Assembly (NCBI RefSeq): GCF_917563915.1
Contig: NZ_CAKJTI010000003.1
Span: forward strand, 268,091-332,090
Source: Bacillus rhizoplanae
GTDB lineage: Bacteria > Bacillota > Bacilli > Bacillales > Bacillaceae_G
Reading direction: 5' to 3'
DNA length: 64,000 nucleotides
The notes under the pieces were generated by a model. That model made no database searches. It was not told the DNA's origin and saw only the letters and a list, made by a program, of their open reading frames with translations. Position 1 is the stretch's first letter. Each line of letters begins with the position of its first letter. Below are positions 7,879-15,462 of the stretch, piece after piece. The translations under genes and the position numbers were made by a program.

Positions 7879-7930
7879 ACAAAAAGTGTGGTGCGGAGTA
7901 TGTTAGAAATACAAACATCACACTTTTTGT
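7879..7930. terminator. Inverted repeat, possible terminator
   Basis: ACAAAAAGTGTG (7879-7890) and CACACTTTTTGT (7919-7930) pair across a loop of about 28 bases. Between the bcr1 copy and the phosphatase gene nothing else is recognisable except a short ACCAAATTT/AAATTTGGT repeat at about 7957-7979. Confidence 0.5.
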
Positions 7931-8044
7931 TATGTAATGTATTTTATTTCTATATTACCAAATTTACATAAATTTGGTTAATCCCTTCCGCTATAGTTGT
8001 AGTAGTTATTATATAATTATGAAAAATGCAAAGGGGATAGGGGA

Positions 8045-8617
8045 ATGACTAATATTTACTTTGTACGTCACGCACATTCTACATATACGCCAGATGAGAG
8101 AGAAAGACCATTGTCTGAGAAAGGATGGCAAGCAGCAGAGAGTGTGATAGAAGTATTACAAAATGAATCGATAGATGTTGTGATTGCTAGTCCATATAAA
8201 AGGGCTATTCAAACAGTAGAAGGGATTGCTGAACATTTCGACTTATCGATTGAGTTAGAGGAAGATTTAAGAGAACGTTTATTAAGTTTAGAGCCTGTCG
8301 AAGATTTCGAGAAATCCATTACGAAAGTATGGGAGAATCCTTCTTTTCAGTTTGAAGGTGGAGAATCTAACGTTATTGCCCAGCAGCGCGGAGTTTCTTG
8401 CATGATGAAAGTCTTGCAGAAATATGAAGGGAAAAATATTGTAATAGGAACACACGGGAATATTATGGTCCTTATTATGAATTATTTTGATTCCCAATAT
8501 GATTTTTCATTTTGGAAGGAGCTTCATATGCCTGACATATATAAGCTGACATTTTCAGAAGATCAGTTTGTTCAAGCAAGTCGACTTTGGAAAGAGGACA
8601 TTGTAAAAAATGTGTGA
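8045..8617 (+). CDS. Histidine phosphatase family protein (phosphoglycerate mutase-like)
   Basis: 190 aa. The catalytic loop FVRHAHSTY at residues 6-14 is the RHG motif with Ala instead of Gly. The second-substrate region has ASPYKRAIQTVEGIAE near residues 59-74, Glu-rich ELEEDLRER follows, and the second catalytic His is in GTHGNIM near residue 137. It is likely a small broad-range phosphatase like PhoE. RBS AAAGGGGATAGGGG. Confidence 0.88.
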   Translation: MTNIYFVRHAHSTYTPDERERPLSEKGWQAAESVIEVLQNESIDVVIASPYKRAIQTVEGIAEHFDLSIELEEDLRERLLSLEPVEDFEKSITKVWENPSFQFEGGESNVIAQQRGVSCMMKVLQKYEGKNIVIGTHGNIMVLIMNYFDSQYDFSFWKELHMPDIYKLTFSEDQFVQASRLWKEDIVKNV

Positions 8618-8707
8618 AGATTGACGAAAAGAGCAGGAGATTATGTAACAGTTATAGAAATCAATGGCTGGAGTGAAAAAGTTTTTTAATAAAAGGAGGC
8701 TGTTCAT

Positions 8708-9097
8708 ATGTTCGAGAAAAACAATAGATTTTCATCCATGCCAGGAGAAGTTGTAGAAGTTCACAATGTGTATGAGATTTTACCACCTGACGGAACGATT
8801 ATTGGTATGGCAACACCTGAGGAAATGGAAATTGCTGCAGAACTAGAACTAAAGCATTACGCTTTTTCACGTTTAATGGAAGTAAATATTCAGTTAGACG
8901 GTGCCTCCTATAAAGAGATGTTAGAAGAGTTAGAAGAATATGAGAGAAAGTCGATGGCTTTCTGGCGGGCACTGCATGAGCGTTTATCTGTGCCGTGGGC
9001 ATGGGTGTTACGCGTTGATGTTGCAAACGGCCCTATTCATGTAAACAATGGAAACTTGTTTTATGATGTAGAAGAGTTAGAAGAAGACTTTGAATAA
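8708..9097 (+). CDS. Conserved-looking hypothetical protein
   Basis: 129 aa with a strong RBS (AAAGGAGG). Acidic and soluble, with no signal or membrane segment. Visible elements are an N-terminal strand region (EVVEVHNVYEILPPDGTI), a helical EELEEYERKSMAFWRALHER, and a Trp-containing PWAWVLRVDVANGP. I do not recognise the family. Confidence 0.7.
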   Translation: MFEKNNRFSSMPGEVVEVHNVYEILPPDGTIIGMATPEEMEIAAELELKHYAFSRLMEVNIQLDGASYKEMLEELEEYERKSMAFWRALHERLSVPWAWVLRVDVANGPIHVNNGNLFYDVEELEEDFE

Positions 9098-9137
9098 GAA
9101 GAAGGGGGAAAGCAGTATAGACACTGCTTTCCTCTTT

Positions 9138-9314
9138 CTATAAGTTCTGTATATTTTTGATTTGTTTTACTGCTTCAATTATAATATCGGGCCGATCTAT
9201 TTCAATGGAGTGTCCCGATTTAGTAGCAACAACAAGTTGACTTTGTTTTGAAAGTGTAGTTTGTTCATGAATGAGTTCTTGCCACACATTTTCTAATACC
9301 TCTGCTGTAATCAA
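9138..9314 (-). pseudogene. C-terminal remnant of an alpha/beta hydrolase
   Basis: A 58-codon frame read from TTG 9314 gives ITAEVLENVWQELIHEQTTL, then LVVATKSGHSIEIDRPDIII and EAVKQIKN. This matches the final segment of alpha/beta hydrolases, where the catalytic His sits in SGH.I..D.P. No nucleophile elbow is present. AAGGGGGGC precedes the TTG, so a short peptide could still be made, but the domain is truncated. It follows the DUF3147 gene by 13 bp on the same strand. Confidence 0.6.
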
Positions 9315-9327
9315 AATAAAGCCCCCC

Positions 9328-9657
9328 TTAAGTTTGAAGAAACCTTTGGCATACCAATAATATTGCCCATACTCCTATACCGCATAGAATAGAAGTGCTA
9401 AGTGAAAATGAATTGCGAAGACCTAAATATACAATGAATAACAGTAAGGCTGATGCTGGAAAACCATATAACACTCCTAGTGCAAAATCACTTAATTTTT
9501 CTCGAGAACCTCCTTCCACAGAAATCCAAAATAAACTGAGCAAACTAATTAATGGAAGGGCGGCAATGAAGCCGCCAAGTGTACTATAGTGCTTAGCGAT
9601 TTCTGTAACTCCTCCAATAATAAGTGCAGAGACAATCACTTTAATGAGAAAAGACAT
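9328..9657 (-). CDS. DUF3147 family membrane protein
   Basis: 109 aa with four membrane segments: FLIKVIVSALIIGGVTEIAK, GGFIAALPLISLLSLFWI, LGVLYGFPASALLLFIVYLG and a last one. The motif GGFIAALPL is typical of DUF3147. Function unknown. The gene starts 17 bp inside the 3' end of the upstream marR gene, so the two are coupled. Confidence 0.8.
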   Translation of the reverse strand: MSFLIKVIVSALIIGGVTEIAKHYSTLGGFIAALPLISLLSLFWISVEGGSREKLSDFALGVLYGFPASALLLFIVYLGLRNSFSLSTSILCGIGVWAILLVCQRFLQT

Positions 9658-10051
9658 CGTAAGCCTCCTTCGCTAATAATTCAAATGCAGATTGAATCAG
9701 CTGTTTTTCTTCTTCAGATAACTTCTCTTCTATTTTTTTTAGCTTTGTTTCATCGAGCAATGTGTGTGTAGCTAATGCATTCTTTCCTTTTTTTGTTACT
9801 GTCACAAGTACAACTCGTTCATCTTGTTTACTACGCTTTTTTACTACAAATTCTTTCTGAATTAACCGTTTAATATGTTCAGAAGCTGTGTTATGAGAGA
9901 GAGAGAGTTTTGCAGCGATATCACTAATGGTTTGTGCTTCTTTTCGAGAAATCATTTGTAAAATACGAATGGCTTGGTGAGATAAATTTTCTTCGTATTC
10001 ATGACGGAGGTAAAAATAAATTGTTTCCCAATGTTTATTTAAAGTTAGCAT
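9641..10051 (-). CDS. MarR family transcriptional regulator
   Basis: 136 aa. The winged-helix core is clear: ISDIAAKLSLSHNTASEHIK is the recognition region (residues 40-62), and KRSKQDERVVLVTVTKKGK is the wing. A palindrome at 10072-10092 just upstream suggests autoregulation. Operon with DUF3147, whose transport or membrane role it may control. Confidence 0.9.
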   Translation of the reverse strand: MLTLNKHWETIYFYLRHEYEENLSHQAIRILQMISRKEAQTISDIAAKLSLSHNTASEHIKRLIQKEFVVKKRSKQDERVVLVTVTKKGKNALATHTLLDETKLKKIEEKLSEEEKQLIQSAFELLAKEAYDVFSH

Positions 10052-10071
10052 GATTACAACCCCCTTTTTTT

Positions 10072-10092
10072 TATATCGTATAATACGATATA
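10072..10092. promoter_or_regulatory. MarR-type operator
   Basis: TATATCGTA and TACGATATA form a perfect 9-bp inverted repeat around TAA, 21 bp before the marR start. The size and symmetry fit a MarR dimer site. Confidence 0.7.
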
Positions 10093-10116
10093 ATTGTTTG
10101 TAAAGATATAAATGTT

Positions 10117-10170
10117 TTTATCTCACATTAACGGGCAGTAAGCCCTCCACTGATGGAAGTTTCACTTTAT
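10117..10170 (+). repeat. Short deletion form of bcr1 (54 bp)
   Basis: TTTATCTCACATTAACGGGC then AGTAAGCCCTCCACTGATGG and AAGTTTCACTTTAT. Both TTTAT ends are kept, while everything between the first and last C-tract is missing. It has the same architecture as the copies at 25855 and 29163. Confidence 0.8.
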
Positions 10171-10256
10171 TTATTAAATTTTTCTGTAAAAAAGTATCTT
10201 TTTTTTAGTAGATAATATAATCTTATCTTAAAATCACAATGAAACGAGGGATGAGG

Positions 10257-11081
10257 ATGGAAGCCGTACATACCTTTAAATGGACTGGTGATGAAAAAGC
10301 GTATTTAAATGAGATTCATGTAGAAAAGCTAGATCCTCTTTCTATCGGATTATATGGTGGAAATACAGAAGCTGGTGCAAGCGAAAATGAAGATGCTGTG
10401 CTTGCTTGGTGTGATCCACAAGGAACATGGGAATTTGTTATGATTTTTGATGCACAAAGTACTATCGAAAGAGCAAAGCTTATTATAGATATAATTTGTA
10501 AAAGAAAAGAGAAGTTATTGCAGCTTTTCACTTATCCTTCTCATTTAGTTTTTCATCATACGCATATGTATTTATTATCGCTCTTTACAGATGAAAAATT
10601 TATTGAAGAAAGTGAACGAATACAAGGACAAACATCATGCCTTATTTGTCTTCGGAAAGGAAAGTTTGTGTATTGGTTGTCAGTAGGAGAATGTTTTGTC
10701 TACTTATTTCATCCAAGACTATTACAATGTGACCAGGGGCGTTTGAATAAACGGCAATGTTATGAGAGGATTGGCAGAAAGAATATTTTTTCAGCAGCAA
10801 CACCTTGTTTTACTTCGGGGATTCGTGAATTACAAGAAGGAACCAATCATCTTGTGATGGCAACAGATGGGATTGTTGAATGTGGTGAACGGATATTTGA
10901 AGACGATCATCTATTATATCAATCGTTACATGCAGAAGATGCCCTTCATATTGGACAAATACTTGTCAAGGTAGATTCTTGGAAAGAAGCAAAAGGTGTC
11001 ACAATTATAGGTTGGTCCGTTGATATAGAAAATATAGATTGGACCTGTGAGGGTGATGAAAGCAGATATGATAAAAATTAG
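10257..11081 (+). CDS. PP2C-like protein phosphatase domain protein
   Basis: 274 aa from ATG 10257, preceded by ACGAGGG; an ATG 18 bases earlier is also possible. LYGGNTEAGASENEDAVLAW and FVMIFDAQST resemble the metal-binding strands of PP2C phosphatases (GxxxxNEDA and DG/DA). LVMATDGIVECGE near residue 212 resembles the later metal site. The first Asp motif is degenerate (FDAQ in place of DGMG), so activity is uncertain. A strong terminator follows. Confidence 0.7.
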   Translation: MEAVHTFKWTGDEKAYLNEIHVEKLDPLSIGLYGGNTEAGASENEDAVLAWCDPQGTWEFVMIFDAQSTIERAKLIIDIICKRKEKLLQLFTYPSHLVFHHTHMYLLSLFTDEKFIEESERIQGQTSCLICLRKGKFVYWLSVGECFVYLFHPRLLQCDQGRLNKRQCYERIGRKNIFSAATPCFTSGIRELQEGTNHLVMATDGIVECGERIFEDDHLLYQSLHAEDALHIGQILVKVDSWKEAKGVTIIGWSVDIENIDWTCEGDESRYDKN

Positions 11082-11092
11082 AAGTAATATGT

Positions 11093-11142
11093 AAAACATA
11101 CCGCACAGAAGAAAATACATTCTTCTATGCGGTATGTTTTAT
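11093..11142 (+). terminator. Terminator after the PP2C-like gene
   Basis: AAAACATACCGCACAGAAGA pairs with TCTTCTATGCGGTATGTTTT, 13 bases after the stop codon. Confidence 0.9.
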
Positions 11143-11237
11143 TTTAAAGAAACACTACTAAAGAAAGAGTTTAGAAGGCTGGATGGAATGTTAATACTTG
11201 ATGTAATCATTCCGGATATAAGAAGTAGAATGTTCAA

Positions 11238-11276
11238 TAAAAAAGATCTCAAAAATTGTCATGAGATCTTTTTTTG
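11238..11276 (+). terminator. Isolated terminator hairpin in decayed sequence
   Basis: AAAAAAGATCTCA and TGAGATCTTTTTTT pair across ten bases, with no intact gene immediately upstream. The stretch 11143-11414 otherwise holds no gene I can support. The open frame that crosses the hairpin looks like noise. Confidence 0.65.
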
Positions 11277-11414
11277 TGCATATATATGTATAATGTGGCC
11301 ACAAAACGTTCGTGTAGTAAATTATTTATATGATAATCTAACTTCCTAAAAACCTATTTTATAACTGGTAAAGGTTATGATAGGGGAATTGTCGAAAGGA
11401 GTTTTGAAGAAAGA

Positions 11415-11585
11415 ATGAGTTATGGGCTCCGTTATGCTGTAGAACAAAGGAAAAAACAATTGATTGAGAAGTTAATTGATGTAGGTGTATACAAAGTATT
11501 AAATAAACAATTGTATGAATTATCACTAGATGAATTAGAAAAAGAATATAATGATAGCTTAAAATATGAAGATGTACGCGCGTAG
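11415..11585 (+). CDS. fbpA: FbpA-like Fur-regulated basic protein
   Basis: 56 aa: MSYGLRYAVEQRKKQLIEKL, then IDVGVYKVLNKQLYELSLDE and LEKEYND. This matches the small FbpA family of Bacillus (LR.AVE..KK.LI..LI..GVYK...QLYELSL.EL). In B. subtilis it belongs to the Fur regulon and acts in the iron-sparing response. A weak Fur-like half (TATGATAATCTAAC) is at 11328-11341. RBS is GAAAGGAG about 19 bp upstream or AAGAAAG nearer. B. cereus strains often have several paralogues. Confidence 0.7.
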   Translation: MSYGLRYAVEQRKKQLIEKLIDVGVYKVLNKQLYELSLDELEKEYNDSLKYEDVRA

Positions 11586-11694
11586 TTTATCCCGCATTAA
11601 CGGGCAGTAAGACCCCCACCTCAAGATTCAGAGAGGAGCAAGGAAGCTAGGTGGGGGATAAAGAAAACCCCCACTGATGGAAGTTTCACTTTAT
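11586..11694 (+). repeat. Shortened bcr1 repeat (109 bp)
   Basis: TTTAT ends are intact and the first stem is complete (GCAGTAAGACCCCCACC / GGTGGGGGATAA). The segment ACTGCCCGTAAAAGCCCGAT through CCATCAGTGG is deleted. It starts at the base after the fbpA stop codon. Confidence 0.88.
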
Positions 11695-11730
11695 CCAACA
11701 TTGTTCTTTTTAGATGAATTAAAGAGGCAT

Positions 11731-11786
11731 GGTTAACCATTAGTAGTAGATGAAGAAATCTTTTACTTATGGAAAGTTCACCTTAA
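11731..11786 (+). repeat. Second, decayed bcr1 3' half
   Basis: GGTTAACCATTAGTAGTAGA followed by TTACTTATGGAAAGTTCACC parallels the second half of bcr1 (CTAACCATCAGTGGGGGATG ... CACTGATGGAAGTTTCAC). It lies 36 bp after the shortened copy. Confidence 0.5.
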
Positions 11787-11836
11787 ACAAAATCCCCTTT
11801 CTCAATACTACACTGAGAAAGGGGATTTTGTTTAAG
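11782..11836 (-). terminator. Terminator of the COG0523 GTPase gene
   Basis: A 23-bp perfect inverted repeat (arms 11782-11804 and 11814-11836, core AAACAAAATCCCCTTTCTCA) with T-rich flanks on both strands. It includes the gene's stop codon. Confidence 0.9.
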
Positions 11837-13016
11837 ATGCAGTCGTAAATGAAGGGATAGGATCAAGAAACGTATCCCAGTCTTCATACATTTCTTGTTC
11901 AGTTAATAAGCAGTGGTCCAAAGATTGTTCTATTTCTTCTCTGTTCATGTCAATACCGATAAAGACTAACTCTGTAATTCGGTCTCCGTATGCGTCATCC
12001 CAACGGTTTAAAATGTCTGGGTCTTCTGCAATAATTTGTTGTTGTTCTTCTTTTGAAGTAGCTGCAATCCACTCACCAGCTCCTTGAATCGTGATAGATG
12101 AACCAGCTTGAGAGAGAAGTCCAATGATATTGTTGCGAGAAGCAAGCCAGAAGAAGCCTTTCGCTCTCACGACGTCAAGTGGCCAGCTTTCGAGCCATTT
12201 CATCAATCTTTCAGAGTGGAACGGGCGCTTACGGCGGTATACAAATGATGAAATGTTATACTCGTCTGTCTCAGGTGTGTGTTCGCTGTTTAATTCTTTA
12301 ATCCATCCAGCTGCTTGACTTGCTTTTTCATAGTCAAATAGATTCGTATTTAGGATTGTGTATAACGGCACTTGCGAATAAACTGCTTCAATAATACGAG
12401 CTTCTGGATTTAACCTTTGTAATAGTTTGTGAAGTTCTGTAATATCATCCTGCTCTAGCATATCTGTTTTGTTTAAAATAATTACATTTGCAAATTCAAT
12501 TTGATCGATGAGTAAATCAATTACTTCGCGCGTATCTGTCTCATCAAGTGCTTCTTGGCGATCTAATAAACTTTCACCAGAAGCATAATCATCCCAGAAA
12601 CGATTCGCATCTACGACAGTAACCATCGTATCTAAACGACATGTATTTGATAAGTTGATTGCTAATTCTTCGTCCATATATGTGAATGTTTGTGCAACTG
12701 GAATAGGCTCACTAATACCTGAAGATTCGATGACAATATAATCAATATCCCCAGATTCAACGAGACGGTTCACTTCTATAATTAAATCTTCACGTAATGT
12801 ACAGCAAATACATCCATTTTGAATTTCAACAAGTTTTTCCTCTGTTCTAGAAAATCCACCTTGTTTGACAAGTGCAGCATCAATGTTAATTTCGCTCATG
12901 TCATTAACAATGACAGCTACTTTCATTCCGTCGCGATTTGTAAGTATATGATTTAGTAATGTTGTTTTTCCAGATCCTAAATACCCGCTTAATACTGTAA
13001 CAGGAATTTTTTTCAT
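11832..13016 (-). CDS. COG0523 zinc-responsive GTPase (YciC/ZagA type)
   Basis: 394 aa. G1/Walker [16 protein letters not shown] at residues 11-25; the metal-binding signature GCICC near residues 68-72 ([12 protein letters not shown]); ESSG near residue 98; NKTD near residue 182; and the C-terminal CobW_C domain. These are G3E-family metallochaperones; in B. subtilis the Zur-controlled YciC/ZagA delivers zinc under starvation. Two Zur-box-like sites lie upstream, which fits the same regulation. No His-rich metal loop is visible. Confidence 0.9.
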   Translation of the reverse strand: MKKIPVTVLSGYLGSGKTTLLNHILTNRDGMKVAVIVNDMSEINIDAALVKQGGFSRTEEKLVEIQNGCICCTLREDLIIEVNRLVESGDIDYIVIESSGISEPIPVAQTFTYMDEELAINLSNTCRLDTMVTVVDANRFWDDYASGESLLDRQEALDETDTREVIDLLIDQIEFANVIILNKTDMLEQDDITELHKLLQRLNPEARIIEAVYSQVPLYTILNTNLFDYEKASQAAGWIKELNSEHTPETDEYNISSFVYRRKRPFHSERLMKWLESWPLDVVRAKGFFWLASRNNIIGLLSQAGSSITIQGAGEWIAATSKEEQQQIIAEDPDILNRWDDAYGDRITELVFIGIDMNREEIEQSLDHCLLTEQEMYEDWDTFLDPIPSFTTAS

Positions 13017-13034
13017 ATAAAGACTCTCCTTTTT

Positions 13035-13055
13035 AAATCGTAATCATTACGTTTT
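13035..13055. promoter_or_regulatory. Zur box 1
   Basis: AAATCGTAATCATTACG followed by TTTT matches the Bacillus Zur consensus (AAATCGTAATNATTACGATT) at all but the last few bases. It lies 19 bp before the GTPase start. Confidence 0.85.
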
Positions 13056-13100
13056 ATTTCTTGTTATATCTTAAAGGATGCAAAATAAAATTGCAACAAT

Positions 13101-13121
13101 AAATCATAATGGTTACGATTT
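13101..13121. promoter_or_regulatory. Zur box 2
   Basis: AAATCATAATGGTTACGATT plus T, two changes from consensus, 66 bp from the first box. It could also control rightward transcription towards 13184. Confidence 0.8.
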
Positions 13122-13183
13122 GTAAATAAGATATAGTAAGTATGCTGCGGATGAAACATGTCATAGAAAAAGAGGACAAGCAT

Positions 13184-13288
13184 ATGTTTACAATAGAGTG
13201 GAGCTTCTATCAGAAAGGATTTTATTCATTTAGAATTCCATTACGGGACCTTACGAATAGTGTTTTTAAAAATTTTTCGGAATTTTGA
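13184..13288 (+). CDS. Possible small peptide downstream of a Zur box
   Basis: 34 aa: MFTIEWSFYQKGFYSFRIPL then RDLTNSVFKNFSEF. AGAGGA lies 8 bases before the ATG. Aromatic-rich and basic. I recognise no family. It may be the remnant of a longer Zur-regulated gene cut by the bcr1 element that begins at 13298. Confidence 0.3.
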   Translation: MFTIEWSFYQKGFYSFRIPLRDLTNSVFKNFSEF

Positions 13289-13297
13289 AGTGGCGAT

Positions 13298-13452
13298 TTT
13301 ATCCCGCATTAACGGGCAGTAAGACCCCCATCTCAAGATGCAGAGAGAAGCAAAGAAGATAGGTGGGGGATAGCTACCCGTAAAAGCCCGATTGAGCGGG
13401 CTTTCTATCAGTGGGGGTGAAAAACCCTCCACTGATGGAAGTTTTACTTTAT
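13298..13452 (+). repeat. bcr1 repeat, full length
   Basis: 155 bp, TTTAT at both ends. Its middle reads AAAGCCCGATTGAGCGGGCT, an extra hairpin replacing the usual GGTTCAACTAACC section. Confidence 0.92.
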
Positions 13453-13493
13453 TGCTAGGTGCATGAGATAACGATATAAAGGAGGAGATTGTA

Positions 13494-14474
13494 ATGACAC
13501 TTGCACGGATTTCTAGAGAAATTCTTGGTATGATGCTAATTGGACTATTTCTGTTCTTATTGTTTTTTGTTGATTTTACAAATGTATCATCGTTGCAAGC
13601 ACTGATTCCGAAAAAGTGGATGAATGTAAATACAATCTTTTTGAGTATCTTTTTTGAAGCAGTTCCATTTATATTACTTGGCGTATTAATTTCAGGGATT
13701 ATTCAAGTATTTGTGACAGAAGAAGTGATCAGGAAAGTGTTGCCGAAGCATCCGATTGTTGCCATGTTTCCAGCTGCATTTGTTGGGGTGTTATTTCCGA
13801 TGTGTGAGTGCGTAATTATTCCAATTGTAAGAAGGCTGATCCAAAAAGGACTACCACTTCATGTAGGAATGGTTATTCTTGTTAGTGCTCCTATATTGAA
13901 CCCAATTGTATTTTTATCGACATATTATGCGTTTCGTACGAATCACACAATTGTATATGGACGCTTTGGACTAGCTTTTCTTGTTGCTATATGTATGGGA
14001 TGTATCGTGTATTACTTGTATCGTAACAAAAATGTATTAAAAGAAAGCAGTGTGGTAAGTGAACATAAACATTCGAAGAGAAGTTGGAAAGAGGTTGCTT
14101 CACATGCAGCAGATGAGTTTTTTAGTACAGGAAAGTATTTGCTAATCGGCGCATTTTTGGCTAGCTTATTTCAAACGTTTTTAGATCGTCAAATTTTGAC
14201 TGAATTAGGGAGCAGTAGTTTTATTTCTCCACTTGCGATGATGGCTTTTGGTTATGTTTTATCTCTTTGTTCTGAAGCAGATGCATTTATTGCAGCATCG
14301 TTTGGGCATATTTTTTCAGCAAAAGCTCTTCTCGCTTTTTTAGTGTTTGGACCAATGCTTGATTTGAAAAATACAGTTATGTTATTTGCATATTTTCAAA
14401 AGAAGTTCGTGTTTCTATTTATGGCGATTGTGACGATTAGCGTGTATGTAATCGTGCAACTTGCGATGGGATAG
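13494..14474 (+). CDS. Permease, UPF0718 family (YcgR-like)
   Basis: 326 aa with about eight membrane segments. The paired half-motifs of this family are visible: FEAVPFILLGVLISG near residue 53, FPMCECVIIPIVRRLIQKGL near residue 101, and SLCSEADAFIAASF near residue 257. The Cys-Glu-Cys and Cys-Ser-Glu motifs suggest metal handling. Overall role unproven. RBS AAAGGAGG. It forms an operon with the TIGR03943 gene 12 bp downstream, as ycgR-ycgQ do in B. subtilis. Confidence 0.85.
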   Translation: MTLARISREILGMMLIGLFLFLLFFVDFTNVSSLQALIPKKWMNVNTIFLSIFFEAVPFILLGVLISGIIQVFVTEEVIRKVLPKHPIVAMFPAAFVGVLFPMCECVIIPIVRRLIQKGLPLHVGMVILVSAPILNPIVFLSTYYAFRTNHTIVYGRFGLAFLVAICMGCIVYYLYRNKNVLKESSVVSEHKHSKRSWKEVASHAADEFFSTGKYLLIGAFLASLFQTFLDRQILTELGSSSFISPLAMMAFGYVLSLCSEADAFIAASFGHIFSAKALLAFLVFGPMLDLKNTVMLFAYFQKKFVFLFMAIVTISVYVIVQLAMG

Positions 14475-14486
14475 GAGGCAAAGAAG

Positions 14487-15353
14487 ATGGAGGAGCAGGA
14501 GAAAAGGGGATTTCATATTTATATTCGCGGCATTATATTGATTGGATTTGCTATGCTATTATTCAAATTACTTGTTACGGGACATATAACTAACTTTATT
14601 GCACCGCGTATGATAAAACTTATTTATGTTGCAACAATTGTGTCTTTACTGCTTGGTTGTTTACAAGTGTGGCGAAGTGGAAATGAGAAGGTAAAGGCAT
14701 GTCATTGCTGCGAGGGACATGGTTTCCCAAAAACGAAAATAGGAACTTGCTTCTTGTATGGATTATTTCTTATACCTATCATCAGCGCCTTTTTATTCTC
14801 GAGTGTAGCAATTGATGGAAGTGTTGCTGCTAAACGCGGAATGAATCAAAGTACACAAACGAAGATACAGAAAGAAAATGAAGATTGGAAGAGTTTATTA
14901 GTAGATGAAGAGGAACGGCCAATTGCTAATGTACCAAGTTCTCAAAAACCATCGGAAGACTTAGAAAAGGACTTTTTGAAAAAGAAAAGCATACAAATAA
15001 ATGATACGAACTATATTGCTGCTATGGATATAATAGGTCGTGATGTTCTTGGTTTTAAAGGGAAAGAAGTTACGTATTCAGGTTTTGTATATCATGATAA
15101 AGAAGTGGAAGGAAATAACGTGGTAGTCGCACGTTATGGTATTACGTGCTGCGTGGCAGATGCGACGGTTTGGGGAATGATTGCTTCAGGAGAAGGAATT
15201 ACTGAGTTGCAAGATGAGACGTGGGTTACGATTACAGGAATTTTAGATGAAACAACATATAGGGGCGCTTTATTTCCACTTGTAAAAGTAAATAAAGTAG
15301 AAAAAATAGCAGCTCCAAAGCAACCATATGTATATGAACAATTAATACCGTAA
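14487..15353 (+). CDS. TIGR03943-type membrane protein (YcgQ-like)
   Basis: 288 aa. Three or four N-terminal membrane segments, with ACHCCEGHGFPKT after the second. The C-terminal domain contains RYGITCCVADATVWGMI and VTITGILDET, typical of TIGR03943. The Cys pairs (HCC, TCC) support a metal-linked function together with the upstream permease. Location near a Zur-controlled GTPase hints at zinc, but no Zur box is seen directly before this pair. Confidence 0.85.
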   Translation: MEEQEKRGFHIYIRGIILIGFAMLLFKLLVTGHITNFIAPRMIKLIYVATIVSLLLGCLQVWRSGNEKVKACHCCEGHGFPKTKIGTCFLYGLFLIPIISAFLFSSVAIDGSVAAKRGMNQSTQTKIQKENEDWKSLLVDEEERPIANVPSSQKPSEDLEKDFLKKKSIQINDTNYIAAMDIIGRDVLGFKGKEVTYSGFVYHDKEVEGNNVVVARYGITCCVADATVWGMIASGEGITELQDETWVTITGILDETTYRGALFPLVKVNKVEKIAAPKQPYVYEQLIP

Positions 15354-15357
15354 ACAA

Positions 15358-15387
15358 AAAGATGAGCTCATAATTGAGCTCATCTTA
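15358..15387 (+). terminator. Terminator after the ycgRQ-like pair
   Basis: AAGATGAGCTCA and TGAGCTCATCTT pair around TAAT, five bases after the stop. Confidence 0.85.
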
Positions 15388-15462
15388 ATTTGTATGTCAA
15401 ATCATAGATTCTTCGCAATTTATTTCACACTTTTTTGAGATTCAAAATCATTCGTTTTTACT

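Noticed and set aside
11134-11349. Open frame of 71 codons after the PP2C-like gene
   Set aside because: It begins inside one terminator hairpin and runs through a second (11238-11276), has no ribosome site and unusual composition.
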